Below, one piece after another: positions 6,883 to 11,050 of a stretch of DNA of 11,050 bases (within the stretch, counting starts at the first letter, position 1; each line of letters opens with the position of its first letter). Source of the DNA: Acetobacteraceae bacterium. GTDB lineage: Bacteria; Pseudomonadota; Alphaproteobacteria; Acetobacterales; Acetobacteraceae. The stretch covers positions 1 to 11,050 of the forward strand of contig CANJSR010000138.1 in assembly GCA_947476855.1 (NCBI GenBank). The letters run 5' to 3'. Below the pieces are notes generated by a model, which saw nothing but the letters and a program-made list of their open reading frames with translations, did no database searches and was not told the origin of the DNA. Both the position numbers and the translations under genes were made by a program.

Positions 6883-9141
6883 ATGACCAGCGGCGCCGCT
6901 CCCGAGGTCGCCACCGACCCAGGGCCCACGCCCCGCACCGGCCGCTACTTCCTCGGCCGCCTCGCCCAGATCATGCTCGGCCGCACCGTCACCGTCATCC
7001 TGACGGCCATCGCGCTCATCGTCGGCCTGGCCACCTTCATCATGCTGGCCCGAGGCTCCCCCCTCGGCATGATCAACCCCGGAATCGGGGTGACGCTCGT
7101 CCTGCTGAACCTCTCCGTCCTGCTGGTCCTCGGCGCCGTCCTCGCCGGCCGCCTGACGCGCGTGTGGGTGGAGCGGCGGCGCGGCTCCGCCGGATCGCGC
7201 CTGCATGTCCGCCTGGTGATGCTGTTCAGCGGCGTGGCCGTCGCCCCCACCATCCTGGTCGCCGCCTTCGCCGTCGCCTTCTTCCATTTCGGCATCCAGG
7301 CCTGGTTCAGCGATCCCGTCCGCGCCTCCCTGTCCGAATCCCTGCTGGTGGCCCAGGGCTATCTGGAGGAGCACCGGAACAACATCCGCTCCGTCGCGCT
7401 GGAAATGGCCAACGACCTGTCCCGCGCCGGCCAGTTCTTCTCGACCGAGCCCGCGGCCTTCATCCAGGTGCTGGACGCCCAGACCACGCTGCGCGGCCTG
7501 ACCGAGGCGGTGATCTACGAACCCAACAGCGGACAGATCGTCGCCGCCGCCGGCGTCTTCGCGAGCTTCGGCGTCGAACCCCCCACCCCCGCCGCGACCC
7601 GGCAGGCCCTGTCCGGCGACGTCGCCCTGCTGAACACCGATGACGGCACGCGGGTGCGGGCGGTGGTGCGGCTCGATTCGACCCCGCCGCTGACCCTGAT
7701 GGTGGGGCGCCCGGTCGATCCTCAGATCCTGGAATACATGCAGCGGACCGAGCTGGCGGTGCAGACCTACCAGCGTATGGACAACAACCGATCGTGGCTC
7801 CAGATCGCCTTCGCCTGGATCTTCGCCATCGTGGCGCTGCTCGTCTTGCTGGCGGCGGTCCTGATCGGGCTGATGATGGCCAACCAGATCGCCCGCCCGA
7901 TCGGCGGCCTGATCCAGGCCGCTGAACGGGTCCGAACCGGTGACCTGTCGGTGCGCGTGGCCGAGGCCTCGACAGGCGATGAACTCGCCGGCCTGTCGCG
8001 CGCCTTCAACCGCATGACCGGACAGCTCGCCGCCCAGCGGACCGAGCTGATGGACGCCTACAGCCAGATCGACGAACGCCGGCGCTTCACCGAAACCGTG
8101 CTGCTGGGTGTCTCGGCCGGCGTCATCGGCCTCGATTCCCGCGGCCGGATCGAACTGCCGAACCGCGCGGCGGCCGAATTCCTGGGCCTCGACCTGCTGT
8201 CCACCATCGGCCGGCCGTTGGCGCAGGTCGTGCCGGAATTCGCCGACCTGCTGCAACAGGTGGAGGGCACGCCCGAACGCGCCCGCACCGCCGAGGTGCA
8301 GATCGGCCCGCCCGCGAATCGCCGCACGCTGCTGGTCCGCATCGGCGCCGAACTGACATCCGGGCGCACCGACGGCTTCGTCGTGACGTTCGACGACATC
8401 ACGGAATTGCAGTCCGCCCAGCGCAAGGCCGCCTGGGCCGATGTCGCCCGCCGCATCGCGCACGAGATCAAGAACCCGCTGACGCCGATCCAGCTTTCGG
8501 CCGAACGGCTCAAGCGCCGCTTCGCCAAGGAAATCCAGTCCGACCCCGAGACGTTTTCGCTCTGCGCCGACACGATCATCCGCCATGTCGGCGATATCGG
8601 GCGCATGGTGGACGAATTCTCGGCCTTCGCCCGGATGCCCCAGCCGGTGATCAAGCCCGAGGATGTCGGCCAGATCGCGCGCGAAGCCCTGATCCTGCAA
8701 AAAACGGCCCGCCCCGGCATCGAATGGGTCACGGACCTCGCGCCGCGCGGCCCCGTGGTGCCCTGCGACCGGCGCATGGTGCGCCAGGCGCTGACCAATC
8801 TGTTGCAGAACGCCGCCGACGCGGTTGCGATGCGCGAGGGAGCCGGCCATATCGGGTTGGCGGTAACGGAATCGAACGGCGAAGTCCGGATTTCGGTCAC
8901 CGACGACGGCGTCGGGCTGCCGTCCGAGGACCGCGCCCGCCTGACCGAGCCTTATGTCACGCACAAGCCGAAAGGGACGGGGCTGGGCCTCGCGATCGTG
9001 AAGAAGATCATGGAAGACCACGGTGGACGCCTGATCCTGGATGACCGGCCCGATGGCCCCGGGGCGATGGCCAGCCTGATCCTCCCCAGCCTCGCGGCGG
9101 ACCAGCGGTCCGCCCAGCCACGGGTGATGCATGGCGCATGA
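6883..9141 (+). CDS. ntrY: Membrane sensor histidine kinase NtrY
   Basis: This 752-residue kinase has a hydrophobic N-terminal part with likely membrane segments near 35-57, 70-90 and 111-137. A periplasmic sensor region of about 165 residues (about 141-305) follows, then a further membrane segment at about 306-333, a HAMP linker (about 334-388, IARPIGGLIQAAERVRTGDL), a PAS domain (about 395-510), HisKA with phospho-histidine H527 in RRIAHEIKNPLTPIQLSAERLKR, and HATPase with N-box NLLQNAADAV (N643), DDGVG (674-678) and GTGLGLAIV (698-706). The HEIKNPLTPIQLSAERLKR block is typical of NtrY. It should signal to NtrX, encoded next with an 11-nt overlap. The stimulus is unknown here; in other alphaproteobacteria NtrYX has been tied to nitrogen, redox and envelope responses. 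The start at 6883 lacks a visible Shine-Dalgarno; an internal ATG at residue 31 would still keep the first membrane segment. Confidence 0.93.
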   Translation: MTSGAAPEVATDPGPTPRTGRYFLGRLAQIMLGRTVTVILTAIALIVGLATFIMLARGSPLGMINPGIGVTLVLLNLSVLLVLGAVLAGRLTRVWVERRRGSAGSRLHVRLVMLFSGVAVAPTILVAAFAVAFFHFGIQAWFSDPVRASLSESLLVAQGYLEEHRNNIRSVALEMANDLSRAGQFFSTEPAAFIQVLDAQTTLRGLTEAVIYEPNSGQIVAAAGVFASFGVEPPTPAATRQALSGDVALLNTDDGTRVRAVVRLDSTPPLTLMVGRPVDPQILEYMQRTELAVQTYQRMDNNRSWLQIAFAWIFAIVALLVLLAAVLIGLMMANQIARPIGGLIQAAERVRTGDLSVRVAEASTGDELAGLSRAFNRMTGQLAAQRTELMDAYSQIDERRRFTETVLLGVSAGVIGLDSRGRIELPNRAAAEFLGLDLLSTIGRPLAQVVPEFADLLQQVEGTPERARTAEVQIGPPANRRTLLVRIGAELTSGRTDGFVVTFDDITELQSAQRKAAWADVARRIAHEIKNPLTPIQLSAERLKRRFAKEIQSDPETFSLCADTIIRHVGDIGRMVDEFSAFARMPQPVIKPEDVGQIAREALILQKTARPGIEWVTDLAPRGPVVPCDRRMVRQALTNLLQNAADAVAMREGAGHIGLAVTESNGEVRISVTDDGVGLPSEDRARLTEPYVTHKPKGTGLGLAIVKKIMEDHGGRLILDDRPDGPGAMASLILPSLAADQRSAQPRVMHGA

Positions 9142-10528
9142 AATCCTGATCGTCGACGACGAGCCTGATATCCGGATGCTGATCGACGGCATCCTGGAGG
9201 ACGAGGGCTATACGACCCGCGGCGCCGGGGATTCGGACTCGGCGATCGCCGCCTTCCACGCCCGCCGCCCGTCCCTGGTCGTGCTGGATGTCTGGCTGCA
9301 AGGCTCCCGCATGGACGGGCTGGGCCTGTTGCAGGCGTTCCATTCCGAGGAACCGCAGGTCCCGGTCATCATGATCTCGGGCCACGGCACGATCGAGATG
9401 GCGGTCGGCGCGATCCAGAAGGGCGCCTACGACTTCATCGAAAAACCGTTCCAGTCCGACCGCCTGCTGCTGATCGTCCGGCGCGCGCTGGAAGCCGCTG
9501 CTCTGGCGCGGGAAAACGCCGAACTGCGCCTGCGCGCCGGTCCCGAAACGACGCTGCTCGGCAATTCCGCCGGTTTGACGCAGTTGCGCTCCCAGATCGA
9601 GCGGGCCGCGCCCACCGGGTCGCGGGTGATGATCACCGGGCCGGCCGGGTCGGGCAAGGAAGTCGTCGCCCGCATGATCCACGCCCGGTCCCGGCGCTCC
9701 GACGGCCCCTTCGTGGTAATGAACTGCGCGACCCTGAACCCGGCGCGGTTCGAGGAGGAGCTGTTCGGCCTTGAAGCCGGGTCCGACCCGGTCGCGCATC
9801 CCAGGCGCGCGGGCGTGCTGGAACGTGCCCATGGCGGCACGCTGCTGCTGGATGAGATTTCCGACATGCCCCTGGAAACCCAGGGCAAGATCGTGCGTGC
9901 CTTGCAGGACCAGACGTTTGAGCGTCTGGGCGGATCGGCCCGCGTGAAGGTCGATGTGCGGGTGCTGTCGACCTCCAACAAGGACCTTCAGGCCGAGATC
10001 GCGGCGGGGCGGTTCCGGGAGGATCTGTACTACCGCCTCGCCGTCGTGCCGCTGAAGGTGCCGGCGCTGAAGGACCACCGGGAGGACGTGCCTGTCCTGG
10101 CCGAGAATTTCATCATGCGGTCGGCCGACGCCGCGGGCATGGTGGTGCGGGAATTCTCGGCCGACGCGCTGGCGGCGATGCAGAGCTATGACTGGCCGGG
10201 CAATGTCCGCCAGCTTCGCAACATGGTCGACTGGCTCATGATCATGGCGCCTGGCGGGGCGGGCGAACCGATCCGCGCCGACATGCTGCCGCCCGAGATC
10301 GGCTCCCGCGCGCCGGCCCTGCTCAACCTCGATCCCACCGCCGATATCATGTCGCTGCCGTTGCGGGAGGCGCGGGATCTGTTCGAGACCCAGTACCTCC
10401 AGGCGCAGTTGTTGCGGTTTGGCGGCAATATCTCCCGCACTGCCCAGTTCGTGGGGATGGAGCGGTCGGCGCTGCACCGCAAGCTGAAGCAGTTGGGCGT
10501 GAACTCCGAAGACAAGGTGGGTGGGTGA
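9131..10528 (+). CDS. ntrX: Response regulator NtrX, lacking the GAFTGA loop
   Basis: This 465-residue protein has a receiver (about 1-120, acidic pocket D9/D10, phospho-acceptor D53 in VVLDVWLQGSRMDGLG, K105), an AAA+ domain with Walker A GPAGSGKE (170-177), Walker B GTLLLDEISDM (D241/E242), FREDLYYRLAVVPLKVPALK and DWPGNVRQL, and a Fis-type HTH at about 432-455 (ISRTAQFVGMERSALHRKL). After ELFG, where sigma54 activators carry GAFTGA, it reads GSDPVA (217-222). The spacing to the next conserved block is the same as in the NtrC of this window, so the motif is replaced, not deleted. It therefore probably does not open sigma54 promoters and instead works as a sigma70-type regulator or repressor. 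I recall that NtrX proteins of some alphaproteobacteria lack this motif. The ATG at 9131 lies inside the ntrY end (11-nt overlap), indicating coupled expression. Confidence 0.94.
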   Translation: MAHEILIVDDEPDIRMLIDGILEDEGYTTRGAGDSDSAIAAFHARRPSLVVLDVWLQGSRMDGLGLLQAFHSEEPQVPVIMISGHGTIEMAVGAIQKGAYDFIEKPFQSDRLLLIVRRALEAAALARENAELRLRAGPETTLLGNSAGLTQLRSQIERAAPTGSRVMITGPAGSGKEVVARMIHARSRRSDGPFVVMNCATLNPARFEEELFGLEAGSDPVAHPRRAGVLERAHGGTLLLDEISDMPLETQGKIVRALQDQTFERLGGSARVKVDVRVLSTSNKDLQAEIAAGRFREDLYYRLAVVPLKVPALKDHREDVPVLAENFIMRSADAAGMVVREFSADALAAMQSYDWPGNVRQLRNMVDWLMIMAPGGAGEPIRADMLPPEIGSRAPALLNLDPTADIMSLPLREARDLFETQYLQAQLLRFGGNISRTAQFVGMERSALHRKLKQLGVNSEDKVGG

Positions 10529-10767
10529 TGGCGGGACGTTCCCTTGGCTGGACCGGCCTTGCCGCGCTGGGGCTGGTGCTGGCCCTGGCGGCCTGTTCGG
10601 ATGATCCCGCCGCCTATGGGCTGACGGGGCCGTCGCAGCGTGTGCCGCCGCCCAGGGCCGAGAGCGCGCCCGGCGGCGGCGGGAGCCCGGATACCGGCGG
10701 CGGGCTGGTGATCGATCCGACGCAGCCCGGCGGCGGCACGGCCGGGCGGTACTGGCGCTACAACTGA
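10528..10767 (+). CDS. Small secreted lipoprotein of unknown function
   Basis: This 79-residue protein has a type II signal peptide: positive start (MAGRSLG), a hydrophobic core (about 8-20) and a lipobox LAAC with the lipidated cysteine at C23. S24 follows at +2, which in enterics would favour outer-membrane sorting. The mature part is short, Pro/Gly-rich (YGLTGPSQRVPPPR, then glycine runs) and ends RYWRYN. YGLTGP is loosely reminiscent of the GLKGP motif of LptM-type small lipoproteins, but this is weak. ATG at 10528 overlaps the ntrX stop (TGATG) and has AAGGTGG seven bases upstream at 10514-10520; a GTG at 10525 is possible but too close to that site. Its TGA at 10765 overlaps the next reading frame, suggesting one transcript from ntrYX into the hpnG-like gene. 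Confidence 0.75.
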   Translation: MAGRSLGWTGLAALGLVLALAACSDDPAAYGLTGPSQRVPPPRAESAPGGGGSPDTGGGLVIDPTQPGGGTAGRYWRYN

Positions 10768-11050
10768 CGGCCGCCGCCTTCATCGTCGGCCTGGCGGCGG
10801 AGGGCCGTATCGCCGCCCTGACCGGCTGCCCGGTCGGCATCGGCGGCGGCACCGAGGCTGGCGCGACGACGGCGGCCGAGGAACAGGTCCGGGCCGGCGC
10901 GCGCGGGCTGGTCAGCTTCGGCCTGGCCGGCGGCCTCGCGCCCGAATTGCGGGCCGGGGCGGTGGTGGTACCGTCCCGGGTCCTGGCCGCTGATCAGACC
11001 TTCGCGGTGGACCCGACGCTTGGCGCGCTGCTGGGCGGCACGGACGGGAC
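10764..11050 (+). CDS. hpnG: Hopanoid-associated phosphorylase/nucleosidase (HpnG-like), 3' truncated by the window
   Basis: The frame runs to the window end (95 complete codons, no stop) and reads FIVGLAAEGRIAALTG, then GIGGGTEAGA, LVSFGLAGGLAPELRAG and VVVPSRVLA. This is the N-terminal pattern of the hopanoid-associated phosphorylases of the MTAN/PNP nucleosidase fold. In the family HpnG removes adenine from adenosylhopane during side-chain maturation of bacteriohopanepolyols. The sequence from FIVGL on is clearly coding, but no ATG, GTG or TTG occurs in this frame between the TGA at 10602-10604 and that point. The likeliest start is CTG at 10764, which makes a CTGA overlap with the lipoprotein stop, or CTG at 10752. 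A sequencing error or a real frameshift upstream is the alternative. The coordinate given for the start is therefore provisional. Confidence 0.75.
   Translation, partial: MTAAAFIVGLAAEGRIAALTGCPVGIGGGTEAGATTAAEEQVRAGARGLVSFGLAGGLAPELRAGAVVVPSRVLAADQTFAVDPTLGALLGGTDG

Noticed and set aside
6518..6886. A 122-residue plus-strand frame between ntrC and ntrY
   Set aside because: Its sequence is the translation of the palindromic repeat (AGLDPATR / AGSSPAMT), which is non-coding.
6430..9192. A 920-residue open frame on the minus strand opposite ntrY
   Set aside because: It is exactly antisense to ntrY and the end of ntrC, is His/Gln/Arg/Gly-rich without domain motifs, and follows from the GC-rich third-position bias of the plus-strand genes.
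9008..10852. A 614-residue minus-strand frame opposite ntrX
   Set aside because: It is a shadow of ntrX and the lipoprotein gene with no recognisable motif.

Overview
The window looks like a chromosomal segment of a GC-rich alphaproteobacterium. Three things point there: a fused ispDF gene, the dusB(nifR3)-ntrB-ntrC-ntrY-ntrX gene order, and the start of a hopanoid gene (hpnG-like). A hopanoid-producing member of the Acetobacteraceae/Rhodospirillales is my best guess. That is inference from gene content and recalled protein similarity; no database was searched.

Layout. (1) 31-1194, plus strand: a PLP enzyme that matches diaminopropionate ammonia-lyase. (2) 1195-1396: a gap between convergent genes that holds a 29-bp perfect inverted repeat of a REP-like family. 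(3) 1397-2527, minus strand: bifunctional ispDF of the MEP isoprenoid pathway. (4) 2528-2860: a 333-bp divergent intergenic region, mostly filled by an imperfect inverted repeat with arms of about 105 bp. (5) 2861-6521, plus strand: dusB-ntrB-ntrC, tightly coupled by ATGA and GTGA stop/start overlaps. (6) 6522-6882: a 361-bp gap that separates ntrC from ntrY, holding a second, larger REP-like copy (42-bp perfect arms) plus small direct repeats. (7) 6883-10528: ntrY-ntrX, overlapping by 11 nt. (8) 10528-10767: a small lipoprotein gene. (9) 10764 to the window end: the 5' part of an hpnG-like gene that lacks any ATG, GTG or TTG start.

How the genes work together. NtrB (cytoplasmic PAS-histidine kinase) and NtrC (REC-AAA+-HTH with an intact GAFTGA loop) form the general nitrogen-control pair. 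DusB, a tRNA dihydrouridine synthase, heads their operon. NtrY (membrane-anchored kinase) and NtrX form the paralogous second pair. NtrX has lost the GAFTGA sigma54-contact motif, so the two regulators should act on RNA polymerase differently. IspDF makes isoprenoid precursors, which hopanoids also need, but it lies on the other strand and is not in an operon with the hpnG-like gene.

I see no mobile element with a transposase, no CRISPR array, no tRNA or rRNA, and no clear new defence or metabolic system. The coding part is ordinary, well-conserved core genome. The points worth a second look are the intergenic repeats (two copies of one family with apparently compensated stem changes, and one unrelated long inverted repeat), a dyad that spans the dusB start codon, the altered NtrX loop, and the missing canonical start of the hpnG-like gene.
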